Source of the DNA: Ignelater luminosus
Taxonomy: Eukaryota > Arthropoda > Insecta > Coleoptera > Elateridae
NCBI GenBank assembly: GCA_011009095.1
Contig: VTPC01005933.1
Span: 113,764-177,763 of the forward strand
Length of the DNA stretch: 64,000 bases
Reading direction: 5' to 3'
Below, one piece after another: positions 1-12,015 of the stretch. Each line of letters opens with the position of its first letter. Position 1 is the first letter of the stretch. Position numbers and translations under genes: made by a program. The notes under the pieces were generated by a model. It saw only the letters and a program-made list of their open reading frames with translations, searched no databases and was not told the origin of the DNA.

Positions 1-763
1 AGCGTCAGGTTCAAAACTCCCAATCTACCAACATCGAACGAGAAAAAATATCAGAAGCATAGCTACAACTAACAAAAATTGATCAAGATCGAGATAGGTA
101 TTTTTATTTTGTAGAGAATAAACAAAAACAAGGAACGTCAAGAACCCTAAGAGAAGTTGCAGTTCGGGAAAATTCATAGAGAATGGCAACAAAACACACA
201 CAACCTGTGAACGATACTACAAACAAAAATGGTCAGACAAAAACAATAAAAAGAATCGTCACACACGCATCCTGGATTACATTCTACCAGGCGACTATTT
301 CAAGAAAGACCTTCCTACATAGAAAGCTGACTTAAAGACAGTTACGCTAATAACACAATTCGTTAAACCAAACGAAAGAAATCATGAGGAGAGACGGCAA
401 TCTCTTTGAAGAGTAAGAAGCCTCATAACACTCCCCAAGTCATCCAAAAGCTGACAAACCTACCGTATAGAGTTTTCTATAACATCTGGTGATCGCTCTG
501 ACCAACTTAACATTCCACACAAGCTTACCAACGCTAAAGATAAGACACACAATGTCATAAAGTCTGGCATTTGCAGTTCAAATTACTTAAGTACATCGAT
601 CAAACATTTACGAATTTCGATTCTCACAAAATATTCAGATAAATCCAATTACGCAAAACATTTAACAGAAGATAATTATCCAATGAGACCAAACATTTTT
701 ACATTTTTTTTTTGGTCAACAAAAATGTTTTACAAACCTAAACACAAGATTATAAAATTGTAA
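1..763 (+). pseudogene. Decayed ORF, possible Penelope-like GIY-YIG region
   Basis: One frame (codons starting at 2, 5, 8...) stays mostly open from about 124 to 763, with stops only at 320, 407 and 452, which is unusual for DNA this AT-rich. Near 521-571 it reads KLTNAKDKTHNVIKSGI, and further on SNYAKHLTEDNYPM. A KL-N-KDK-T block just before a G-I-Y-like start, followed by a KS-FA-HL---NH-like end, resembles the layout of the GIY-YIG endonuclease tail of Penelope-like retroelements. Here the Tyr of GIY is Cys and the usual YIG is not recognisable, so any such domain would be inactive. The 5' end lies outside the window or is lost. This rests on motif memory only and could equally be another retroelement ORF. 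Confidence 0.3.
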
Positions 764-1189
764 AATAACTCATGATGCTACCTGTAAAGACTCACTGGAT
801 CAAAAAATTCTCGAGACCATCACAGGCATAGAACAATGGACGAAATACCCGGAAACCCACCATATCAATTACCAAAACATGAAACTCAAAGATAAGCTAA
901 GAAGAAACTCGACCATAAAGATCAACAACGAGAATCTGACTAGATTCCGGGCTGAAATTGGGTGCCCATAGAAATGACTTCATTTTTCCTCGACTGCCAA
1001 ATACCTAAAAGATGCCAATCTTCAGGCCTTGTAGCCTCATGAGGCTAACCATAGAAAAAATTGCCATTGTAGATGTCTCAGAAACCTTTCGCTCAGCAAA
1101 GAGACTCAACAACACAGTAAGTAAAAATAGTGCCTTTATAGTCTCTGTGGCGACCAATGAGGAAATTCCGTGTAATGTAATAGTGACAT

Positions 1190-1500
1190 TCTTGTCACTG
1201 ATATCCAATATTTAAACTTAATAAAATCTCATGGTCATCACCATAAACGCCTCGTCATATTCACAAATGGTGTATACATAAAGTCTTCAGTTTGAAAATT
1301 CTAAAGTATACCATCAACCAACCCCAATACAGGATCACAATAATCACTGGTACGTTTCAAAATCTTAAACTTGAACTTACGTTTACTGCTACATAAAATC
1401 GAATTTTCTGGAATTTCATACACTAGTTATTTTATAAGAACCTAAACTTGCAAACATTAAAAAAGCCAATTGTGGACTTTCCCTACTGTCGTGTAACTAA
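1190..1500 (+). repeat. Dispersed repeat, copy A (paralogue at 55235-55560)
   Basis: Reading in the same direction, this stretch and 55235-55560 share an ordered series of matching blocks: CTGATATC-AATAT, CATCACCATA-ACGC-TC-TCAT, TCAGTTTGAAAA, AGGATCACAAT, GGCACGTTTCAAAA-like and GTCAATTGTGGA-TTT-like. Spacing is preserved with small indels. Copy A runs straight into the EN-RT gene that follows; copy B does not. It may be the 5' part of that LINE or an independent repeat. Confidence 0.65.
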
Positions 1501-3612
1501 AGAAGATCACAACCTGCGAGACACTGTCGGTTTATATGGGCTTGGTGAAAGAAATGTGAGGCGAGGGCGCCTTCTACATTTCTGTATTGATAACAATCTA
1601 TTTATTGCTAACACAAGCTATATACCTTGATATCACCTGGCGACGGATACAGGAACCAGATAAATTATATATTGGTAAAATCCCGTTGGAGAACCACATT
1701 TAAAGACGTTAAGACATATCCAGGGAAAGATTGTAATAGTGACCATCAACTTCTATCAGCTGAATTGCGCATGAAACTAATGAAGCATAAAAGAACAATA
1801 AACAAACGTCCTAAATGGCATCTGAGAAACAACGATACGTATAAAAAAACCGTGATGCCAAAGCTACGTAATCTCAGACAAGTTACACAACCAGAAGAGT
1901 CGCCTAACAGTATCTGGACGGAAGCAAAATATTGAATAATGCTGCTAAAGACATCAAAAGTGCTACAGAAGAAAAAAGGAAACAATGGATAACACACGAC
2001 ATATGGGGTAGAATACAAGAAAGAAAACAACTAAAATCTACAGGACTAAAGCATGATAATAAAAGGGAGGCCTACCGAGCACTGAACATCAAGATAAAAC
2101 AACTGCCAAAAAGACAAAAACAGTCACCTGAACCAAATATGCAAGCAAATAGAAACAAAACTGAGACGAGAGATATGTTTAAGAAAATAACTCTTTTGCA
2201 CCAAATCATAACGCTATCAAAGAGGAGAACGAAAATCTACTCGCTACTAAACAGGATATATTAAAGGAATGTTGGGGAAATTTGATGACAGATGAGGATG
2301 CACAACAAGAATCCAGTTTCGAGAAAGAACCTGACAAACTCAGAAGTAAAGTTTAAATAGCAATTAGAAGACAAAAAAGTCACAAAGCCGCTGGCACAGA
2401 TGATAATATTCCCATCGAAATGATATGGGCCCTAGACGACATCGGAGTGAATGTAACATATCAAATTTGCCAAAGAACATGGGAAAGATGCATGTGGCCA
2501 GAGGATTGGACAAAATCAGTATGTATTCCTCTTCATAAAAAAGGATCAAGGGAATCATGCAGCAATTATCGTACAATAACACTAATCAGACACTGCAGCA
2601 AAATGATGTTACACATAATACTAGAGAGGATAAAACCTGAAATTCCGGCAGAACAGGCAGGCACCAGAGAACAAATATTAAACGTACGACAAATTATAGA
2701 AAAATCCAGGGGATTTAACATCGCGACATATTTGTGCTTTATTGATTACAGCAAGACCTTTGACCTAGTGAACTGGAGGAAGATGTGGCAAATTCTTTCT
2801 GAAATAGGAGTGCCACACCACCTGATTCCACTGATCAGGAATCTATACAACAACAACTGCGCTTAAGTTAGAATGAACGGAGAACTGACTGAAAGTTTCC
2901 GGGTTACTAAACCCGTAAGGCAAGGCTGCACATCGAGTCCAATTCAATTTAACATATATGGTGAATCGATAATGCCAAAAGCGACTGATGGATGGAATGG
3001 CGGTATCACTATTGGTGGAAGGTAGATCTGCAATCTGAGATATGCAGATGACACAACCATTCTTGCTAACTCCGAAGCGGAATTGAGTCAACTACCAGAA
3101 AAAATCTAAAACATCAGCACAGAGGCAGGTCTCAAAATAAATAGAGGAAAAACAAGGATCATGGTGATAGATAGAACTAACAACAGCCAAAACCAATTAA
3201 CGGAAATAAACAATATCACCGTTTTAGTCATTTTGTGTACTTGGGGTCTATGATAACTGATACCGGCGGGTGCACTGAAGAAATAAAGCGGAGATCAGCA
3301 ATTGCAAAAAATGCGATGGCTAGACTGATTAAAATCTGGAAAAGCCACGAAATAACCGCAGACATCAATATCAGACTGGTCAGATGCTTGGTCTTCCCAG
3401 TTTTCCTCTATGCATCGGAATGTTGGACTCTTAAGGAAGTTGATAAAAAGAGCACAGATGCATTCCAGATGTTTTGCTGGAGACGAATGTTGAGAATCTC
3501 TTGGGTAGCCCGCAGAACAAATGTGTCATACTGGAACAACTGAATATGAAGAAAAGACTAAGGACGCACGTAGCAGAACAAATAATAAACTATCTCGGAC
3601 ACATCTTTCGAA
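1490..3612 (+). pseudogene. RTE/BovB-type LINE endonuclease-reverse transcriptase, broken
   Basis: Fragments in successive frames reproduce the order of an RTE/BovB-like ORF2: the endonuclease end (GLGERN at 1538-1555, RNQINYIL near 1651, SDHQLL near 1738), a Lys-rich linker (1800-2270), then reverse transcriptase. RT blocks include EDWTKSVCIPLHKKG (about 2500-2545), CFIDYSKTFD (2736-2765), the catalytic YADD (3041-3052), YLGSMIT (about 3237) and WRRMLRISW (about 3478-3504). The endonuclease N-terminus is missing or unrecognisable. In-frame stops lie at 2864, 3023 and 3107, and the reading frame changes near 1627, 1935, 2300, 3200 and 3535. The product would nick target DNA and reverse-transcribe its own RNA, but this copy cannot make a functional protein. 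The 3' end abuts a CT/GA simple repeat. Confidence 0.93.
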
Positions 3613-3620
3613 GAAACGGA

Positions 3621-3688
3621 CTCTCTCTCTCTCTCTCTCTCTCCGCCTTTCTCTCAGAGAGAGAAGAAAAAGAAGAAGAAGAAAAAGT
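3621..3688. repeat. (CT)n followed by GA-rich tract
   Basis: A perfect CT run at 3621-3643 is followed by a purine-rich GAGA/GAA tract to about 3688, so the two halves are roughly complementary. It sits at the 3' boundary of the decayed LINE and may reflect its simple-repeat tail. Confidence 0.9.
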
Positions 3689-3699
3689 CACCGTGTTTA

Positions 3700-6600
3700 A
3701 GGTGTTTTGAAAAGAGATTTCTTTCCTTCTTTCTTTCATTCTTAGACTGCTAAAAGAGAGCTATAGTAATTTAAGGCACACGCTATCGACACCCATCGGG
3801 CTTCGCCCTTTTCCTACCCACAGTTTTTCCAAAAGAAACCACTTAAGACATTTCAATTACTCTTCTGTTCGTAAAAATTTAAATAGACTGGATTTATACT
3901 TACATACAGCAATCACTTCAGACGTCTGTAAGTATCTGACTGATTATTACCTAAAACAAAAGAAAACATATGTATTAATAATCCAAATCTGCCTGAAAAT
4001 GGGTACACAATAATTACATGAAGAAGAATGTAGAAAAAAGGAGCGAAGTGACTTAAAAATATTAAATAACTCCGTTGCGTTACAATTACGTTCTTAATAA
4101 CACACATACCTTTAAGAGTATGAAAGCAAAGGCAATATTAATCTTCGTTATTTTATTATTTCGTCGACTGGTAATGAACACTGACCGTTCAACGCCTACT
4201 ACGTCAGGAGAAACTGTGATTGCAAGAAGCGGGTGTGGCTTATATTCGCAATACTTAAGGGATTAAGTGTCATTTTCTTATGCTGATGGCACTATAATGT
4301 TTTATTTGAATAAAAAAGAAGTTCCAGGCGACATATGTTCAACCAAAGTATTCTTTTAGTTCTTCCAAGTGAAAGTGTCAAACAGATTCACTGAGGGTTA
4401 TGAGGGAAGCAAAACTTTGCATATTAGTAAGCTGTTATATAATTTTTTGCAAATCTTCTCACAAAGCAATTATAGAAGTAGCGTGCAGATTTCAAATGGA
4501 AGAAATTATTGTGAAACACCTCTAGGTGATCTTTTCTTAAAATATTAATAAGGAATTTACAAAATTTTCAATTTATTTCTTACATAATTACTTTTAAATA
4601 ATTTTAATTAGTAAATGCAAATTTAAAATCATAAATTATCCGTGTAGATATGTAATTGTCTTTGCTCTATTTATGGCATACTAAGAACTGTTAGTAAATG
4701 GTTGTTGCACAACTGGAGAGTTAATATTTTTAGTTTATCTCATCAAATGAAAGAACAGAGATTTCTGTTAGTATTCATACGATAATTATAACTAAAAAGT
4801 TATTTTTTCTGTTTGAAACTGAAAATAGCAAAATAATATAAGAAGAATGCAAACTGTTTTTCGACGACGCCTTCTAAAACTTCCTCTCTTTATTAAAAGT
4901 GTTGCATTGTGGAGTAATATGTCAGATCATATTAATAATTTATTTAACCTAGTCGTATAAACGTTATTTATGGGTGTGTGTCAACAAACTTTTAATAATT
5001 CTTACTCGTGCTTGATTTATACGAATTCTTATTAAGCAATACGATAAATCAATGTTTTTCGAGTTGATTCGACTTCGACTTAAGTACTGATTTAATTTCT
5101 TCATTGCATACATATATTGATTGTCAAAATGTTCTCTGCCAAATACTTTTAATCTTTTTGATTCAATAACGAAAAATCGCCAGCATCTGGTTACTCGAGA
5201 ATTTTCTCAGTTAAAATCAAGATTGAAGTGAATTTAAAAAAGTAATCAACAAATAATCACCAAAATAGTGAGCAAGATCAGCAAATATATCTGTGATAAT
5301 AATTGTAAAAATTCATCAATTTTTCTTTGAATTTCTGTAATTTTTCAAAATTGTTATACCTGTGGTTGTATACATACATTTTGAAAATCTTGCGATTATC
5401 AGAAAACGAAGACTTTCCAGATTTCCAAGTAGTGACAATGAAATTCAGTTTAAACTGTGATAATATCCCAATTATTCTTGTAATGATAAATCCGCATGAA
5501 ACAGATTAGTATCATAACGTAAACAAATGGATTATGGTCTTGGGAACTACTAAAACAGCACAATGTAATAATTAAAATTCATTTCAAGAGCTCGTAAAAG
5601 CAATAAATTGAAGTTGTTCAGAAGTTCAATAAACACTTTCATGGTTCAAAGTCAAGTACTACATGTATACTTTTAACAGTAAAAATTGCAGCTCGCAAAA
5701 TTTTCGTGCCAAGTTCATATGATATTCATTCATTCACTCCCGCATGCGAAGTCATAAACATACCTTATTTACTAGCATTTAAACCTTCAATCTTTCGGCA
5801 AACTCATTCCTTTTGATGCTGCTTGGCCTGGCTTGGCAAATAATAAATAAAAATAATAATATAAATACCGCCCTATCAGTTCACAGCATGTAGCTAGATA
5901 GCATCTTATTGGAAGGCATTATATAATATCACGTGACTACATAGAATTAGAGCTTTTATTATTTGTAACGCTTATGCACCACGATAAGAGCGAAACTTCT
6001 TTAAAAGTCGTGGAACTCGTGTCTTTTGCGAAGTAATGGTTAGTCACTTTGTGCTGAAATGGCATATTTTCTGACGACTTCATGGAGACATAACCGTTAC
6101 CGGAATGGTTACTTCTTGTGATTACTTTATATTTACTAGCATGAATGCTTATGGTATAGCAACATAACAAAAGAGGATCCCTGTTGTTAGAAACAAACAT
6201 TTCTTACTTTGCATTATTGTTAAAATCTGATAACAATCGTGATTTTTATGGTCCTTTAAATAATACTCAAACCACGTCGAGCGATTCTTATCGGGATTAT
6301 CAGCTCGTATATCACTTAATTTGAATTATATTTTAGTAACAATATTATTAAGTCTCCTATTTATTTCCTTTTGTTGTCTTTGTGTAAGCATAAAATGACT
6401 TATCCAACATAATTGTGTGATATTTATCCATATTAGGGATTTTATTAGGAACATAAGTGTAGACCGTCTTGGATGCTTCTTAAAATGGTCATAATAAAAT
6501 TAACTTAACCAAGAAGTCATTGTGAGCGAATAGTTATCCAATTATTTTACAAAGTAATTGGACATGCATGCTAAGTCATAAAGTTTGATCACTTCACAAA

Positions 6601-8279
6601 TGGTTTGATCCCCCACCGCGCATGCTCTCGGTGAACGTCACGAGCAAAATAACAAAATGGCGTGAACTTAGCTACTTAACCTCAACGTTGCGTGCAGTCG
6701 CTTTAATAAGATGTTAAGTTATCACTTATATGTGTAATATACATGCTTTCATATATTTATTAGATCTGAAAGCACATTCAGTCGGATGGAACTATAACTT
6801 TTATATATGTATTAAAGTTGCACGACGGTGGTGCAGTGTTATAAATTAGCCTGCACTTATATTTATTTTAAAATTGTTATTATTTCTTTAATGTAAAATA
6901 GCTTGTATGAGTTGTATTTTACATGATTTAAACTAGGCTTGGGAAATAACTTCGTACGTCAAAATGGACGGCAAAAATAATCATTCATATTCGGAATGTT
7001 TTGCCGTTTGCTTCGATAATACATCATTAGCAATGGCATGTTCTTGTAGCTGCCATATATGTTCACCGCTTGATCTATTGCATAATCGTTTATTTAGGTA
7101 GATATAAGGATGTCTTTCGAAAAGTTTTCCGTCAACGTTGATTGAATATTAAATAATTTCGTTTATAAAGTACTTTCGAAACTTGTATTCCTTTTTCTGA
7201 CCAATTTTAATCGTTATTATTTCTCCGTTTGTTTTTTTCTAATTACATTTCATATTAGTAATATTAATCTAACGATGTCAATTAAATTATGAAATCTTTT
7301 CATATGTTCGCTTACAGCAGTAGTGGTAATATAGCAGCTTGCATAAGGGAACGTTAAAAACATGAAACTGGCTGGCATCTCAAATATTTTATTCCAATGA
7401 AATTAATTAATCTAATTAATTTACATATTTAAACAAGTATTATATAATTAAAACGTTTCCGTTTATATTATATTAAATACGACACTATTTATTTATATTT
7501 GAATGTACGATGATACCATTTCTAATTATTCTTATTTATAATAAACAGACCATTCGTTTCAACATATAACACATTTTTCTTTTTTTTTTAATCTTTTGTA
7601 CCGTTTCAACAATGTGCATTTTATCTTATCTAAATGTTTCCAATACATTCCTATTAATACGTTCAGAGTTTTCTAATAAGATCTTTTTCTACTTCATCTT
7701 GTTTTATTCAAACAATTCATACATTAGTAAGAAATAATTTTCTTATCTTAATCTGCAAACTGTGTATTGCTTGTGTTTTCGCCATACCCTGTTAAGTCCA
7801 AGGTGAGTCAATTAAATTTGCAGTATTCGAATTTCAAATTCTTCGTTGTCAGTTTTCGTCTCAGTTGGAGGAAATGCAATCCAAAAATCATTCGCCCTGA
7901 CGCCACTATATCGTAAGTCAAAGTTCTGCTTCTTCTACAGATTAGTGTTAAAGTTCTTCGTGCCTGCAAAAACCAAACTTACCAACTAACTTCTGTAATC
8001 AACCAGAACACAAAGCTTTTAAACTCATTGTAACAACAACGTAATTGACGTTACTACAACACAAGAGGTAGATAGAACATAAAACTGAAAACCAAACAAG
8101 ACCAATTAGAACAATAGCAAGGAGGCACATGAAAAATGGGAAAAATGAAACACAAATCATGAACGTTACATAACTAAGAATCATCTGCATAAAAGCGTGA
8201 GAAGCATGAACATACAAAGTGTCTCCGAGGTACACCCTGGTTATTTAGAAGAAAATTGAACGATACATTATTAATCTTA
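3700..8279. other. AT-rich intergenic stretch, no gene recognised
   Basis: I see no ORF with protein character, no transposase or RT motif and no RNA gene. The longest reading frames (about 60-90 codons, for example 5937-6200 on the minus strand) have no recognisable motif. It contains many homopolymer A/T runs. Confidence 0.6.
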
Positions 8280-10060
8280 TACAGGGTGTTTCATAATAGG
8301 TATACTGTAACGGTAACTTTTTCGCTACTGTTCCATGTGTTTTTCTTATTCTGTACTTCCGGTGTGCTGTTGTATTTTTTATAGTTTTTTCTTGTTTACA
8401 GAGATGGTTGAAGTTGATGAGTTAGTTTGTAGCCCTTCTCCTGAAATATTTGTAAATCAATTAAAGTTGACAACTTTACATTGTTATTATTCTTTGCACG
8501 GCTGTTAGCGGGATAATTTTTGTTGATTGGTGTTAATTTAGAATCTGCTTAGTAAAAAATTGATTGGGATTATGTCATCCGAGTAGGGCTATAGTTTTAT
8601 AGTAACTTCGTGATGCTTTGTATATTTATTTCCTTTGCACCATACCGTGATAAATGTAATTAATTTAGTAAACCGATATTGAGATTGCTGTTAGCTATCA
8701 AATTCCTTCTAGTTTTTGATAATTCTGGATTAAATTCTTTTAATAGAGATTTTGATTTGATCATTTAAATTTTCCTGCCGAACGTAAGTAGAGTTGTTCA
8801 CATTAGCTGAGCGATTTGTTACGACCGTCTATGCCCGGCCATCCTGTCGGTCGGTCGGTGGTTATTGTGTGAAAAGCCTATATACAGTGTGGAAAGTACT
8901 TATGGAATAAATTATATAATTTCAGTACCAGTGATACTTTGCAAAAACGCCGAAATAGGTAAACTAGTATTTTTAATCTTGCTCATTTTGACTTACCTTG
9001 CATGTTTGTGACGTTTCTGAGTGATGACGTCACATGAATTATTTTTAAATGGAATGGCACATTTTTAATTTTATTTTTGAATAGTACTCTAAAATAAACT
9101 AACATCTGATATTTCTATTTTTAACGGTTCTTGAGATATTTACACTTTTGTGGAAAACAAAAATGTTTATAATAAAAATTGTAAAAAGTGTTTTAATAAT
9201 AATTTCAAAAGTCACAGGTGAACAATTTATTAGTATAACAAAATGTTTAGAACACTATCAAAATGTTAGCAAAAATTTCAATAAATTTTGATAAATTATA
9301 CCTTAATATTCTCAGGTGTTAGGTGTGTACTGTCCGCTTTATCGTATTTTTAGTAAGTAATGCTTTTGTAAAGGCAAAATTAAAAGTAGGCATTTATTAT
9401 TAAATTGATAATACTTCCTAGAGATGGGAACTTATTGACTTCTTGTACTTCTTCTACTCCTATTTTGATACTACCTATGTGTTGTTCTATTTTCCCGCAG
9501 ACCATTAATTAATAATAATTAAATTAAATTTGTTTATATCTTAAAACAATTTAGATATTATCTTTTTTGTATAATTACTTTTGATGACTCAGATTTTGCG
9601 TGCTCAACAAACAAATTAATTTTTGTTCACTCCAAATGTCCATTAGAGCATGGAACCCTTTTTGAAATTTTTGTTGTTTTCGTAAAATTGATTTATTACA
9701 ACTGTCTCACCTTTATGATCAGATCTGTATCACAGCGGAATTCTTCGGGGTAAGTTATGTATTTTTCTCAATTCTCGTTTCCAGTTTTTCTAACTTCATA
9801 TTTTTTACTGAGTCTTGGATAAAATTTTTTATCTTGGAACATTAATTGTATGAAATTTTATTTAATTTTAATTTTTCTAAATTTTTCTTTTTGCTGTAGC
9901 TTAAGATTTGTGGTGATTAATAAAAATCCAATATTTTTCTTTAAACATTTTTATGAATTTTGTATTAAACGATAATATATTTGTAAATGTGTTACAATTC
10001 TATTTATAGAATTATTATTTGAAGGTTTAAATTGGTCAATTCTTTCATTATTTAAAATCT
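8280..10060. other. Intergenic stretch with two transposon-end-like sequences
   Basis: No gene is recognised. TA followed by CAGGGTGTTTCATAAT (from 8282) and TA followed by CAGTGTGGAAAGTACTTATG (from 8885) look like mariner-type termini, but I found no matching inverted partner for either. A short GGTCGGTCGGTGG run lies near 8850. Confidence 0.5.
9025..9032. promoter_or_regulatory. Perfect CRE palindrome TGACGTCA
   Basis: This is the full 8-bp CREB/ATF binding palindrome. No neighbouring promoter or gene is visible, so its function is unknown. Two more copies occur at 41471-41478 and 48049-48056. Confidence 0.3.
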
Positions 10061-10067
10061 AGATATA

Positions 10068-10466
10068 CAGTGTCCGCCAAAAAGTCTGCACCGTATGAGA
10101 AAATTTTTTATTGAATGACTTATGGAAAATTTGTTTCCGGCATCATGTCTTGCTTGCTCCAGATCCAAAAATGACCTAATCAAAAGTAATCATGTAGTCT
10201 TACCTGTCAAATTTGACATTTTCAGAAAAAAATGTCCGAAAAATGAACTTATTTGACCGAATTTTGAAAAAAAGTCATGAAAAAGAAATGTTTCTCTTTG
10301 CAATTTTTTATTGTCAAATTTAACAGGTAATGGAGACCACAAGATTACTTTTAATTAGGTCATTTCTAGTTCTGGAGCAAGCAAAACCCGATGCCGAAAA
10401 CAAATTTTCCGTAAGTGATTCAATAAAAATTTTTCCCATATGGTGCAGACTTTTTGGCGGACACTG
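10068..10466. mobile_element. Palindromic MITE 1 (mariner-like ends)
   Basis: The element is almost a full palindrome: the left arm from 10068 (CAGTGTCCGCCAAAAAGTCT...) pairs with the right arm ending at 10466 over roughly 145-150 bp per arm, with a loop of about 100 bp near 10216-10317. It is preceded by TA (10066-10067); the right flank is CA, so one copy of the TA duplication seems mutated. It encodes no protein. Terminal bases CAGTG and the TA target suggest mobilisation by a Tc1/mariner transposase, which is inference. Confidence 0.88.
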
Positions 10467-10587
10467 CATATATTTAGGTGTAGCAGGTTTGACATTACTG
10501 AATTCTCTGTACTTGATCTTTTGCATTAAAAAAAAAAACCACTGGCGCTCATTGTTGTTTTAGAATTTCTTGTTTGCCTTTAATATA

Positions 10588-11058
10588 CAATGTGTCCAAG
10601 ATAAGGAGGGACACTACAGGGATCTCGAAATCCATAAAAGATAGAGAAACGGTTAAATAGGGAAAAAGTAGCGCAATTAAGCGCCTAGTACGATGCCGTT
10701 TAAAAAATACAAATTATCCGAACAATTTCGAAAATATTAAAAAAAAACTGAAAAATTGCAATTTTGCTTTCATTCTTTTCTGAGTTTATTTCTTAACATA
10801 ATGGAAAACGACAAACACTTTCTTATAACACTTTATTAAGAAAAAGAAGATGGTATTATTTTTTTTGGTACGACTAAATTAATTAAGTTCGTAGTTAAAA
10901 ATGTGGACTTGAAAACGATATCTCAACAACGAAACGTTTTTTTTTGAACGACATCGTACTAGGCGCTTAATTGCGCTACTTTTTCCCCCTTAACCGTTAC
11001 TCTATCTCTTATGGTTTCCGAGATCCCTGTAGTGGCCCTCCTCATCTTGTATACATTG
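10588..11058. mobile_element. Palindromic MITE 2 with TA target duplication
   Basis: A second long foldback element, unrelated in sequence to MITE 1. The left arm starts CAATGTGTCCAAGATAAGGA and continues to about 10708; the right arm (about 10937-11058) is its inverted, roughly 90 percent similar partner, ending in CATTG. TA is present on both sides (10586-10587 and 11059-11060), the mariner-type signature. The loop of about 230 bp contains no ORF. It lies only 121 bp downstream of MITE 1. Confidence 0.9.
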
Positions 11059-11706
11059 TATATGTTGACTATTTTTCGTATTTTATTGTATGTATACTCT
11101 CCTTATCTGTGCTCAAGGCCACCCACTGAGATTTAGCCGGCATAGGACCATTAGAGTTTTAGAGAAACTAGAGTCAAGATTATAGGTAACGCAAGGTTAC
11201 GTTACAACATATAAGTATAACTCTTATAAACTGTATCCTAAAGTGTTTCGTTTCTTATGTACAGAGTGATAAAGTTTACAAAAAAATAATTTTGTCTTTA
11301 ACTCAATTGAAACAAATTTATACCAAGTGAAAATAACTGCAAGGGAACAGTTGATTCAGCTAAATCTTCACTGCAATAGACGATATCCAGAACGGCCTTG
11401 GCGTATTTGTTTCAGTTTACTAACTACTTATTTGCTGATGTAGTATTTGTATTCGAGTTGAAGGGCACCATTTGTTGTAGTTTTTCATTTGTTAAGCTCG
11501 TTTTAAACTATTGGAAAAAATAATCGTTTTACTTTGAAAACGTTTTCGTCTAGCACTGGCGTGTAGAATCTGTTACATTTATGTACATCTATTATTAAAC
11601 ACTCTGCACAATGCAAAAGTGAAATTTGAATTTGGAGCTATGGAGAGTCTTCGAAGGAAGCCAACTTTCTCTTTACAAAAATCGTAAGAAATTCCTCTCT
11701 TTTCAG

Positions 11707-12015
11707 CCTGTGGTGGATTATCGCGTGGAGACGTCGATGGCATGGAAAGTTAACAAAGTGGATGGATGCCAGACGGTCTCGATGGGAGCCGACTAAGGTA
11801 AGTGTGTTGTTGACAGTCTGTTCGTTGAAATCGCTGACTACAATATGAAAATTTTCTGACAACAGAGAAAGAGGAGCTTTAAACCTGACATTGTGTGGAC
11901 GTCCGTCGGGCTTCAAAAAAAGGACGATGTTGCAGCCGGGTGCCTACTACGGATAAACCAAATCTGCAGCTACACGAAACATGCTTCGACTTCCTATATC
12001 TCCTTGAAATTTTAA
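11707..12015 (+). CDS. Candidate two-exon coding fragment with a 68-nt intron
   Basis: A pyrimidine-rich stretch ending TTTTCAG (to 11706) is followed by an open frame (from 11708) to ACT-AAG at 11797, then a consensus donor GTAAGT at 11798. An acceptor ACAACAG ends at 11865 after 68 nt, a common size for short insect introns. The frame continues without interruption from 11866 to a TAA at 12013-12015. The joined frame is open for about 80 codons and is rich in Trp, Arg and Lys. No ATG is seen in this frame before the proposed acceptor, so it would be an internal-to-terminal piece. I do not recognise the product. Base composition is less AT-rich than the flanks. Chance remains a serious alternative. 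Confidence 0.22.

Noticed and set aside
8282..8300. Transposon-like end CAGGGTGTTTCATAAT after a TA
   Set aside because: No inverse partner within several kb; not reported as an element.
8885..8910. Mariner-like end CAGTGTGGAAAGTACTTATG after a TA
   Set aside because: No matching opposite terminus found.
11638..11916. 92-codon minus-strand ORF
   Set aside because: No motif, and it overlaps a plus-strand reading with better splice signals; one of them at most can be real.
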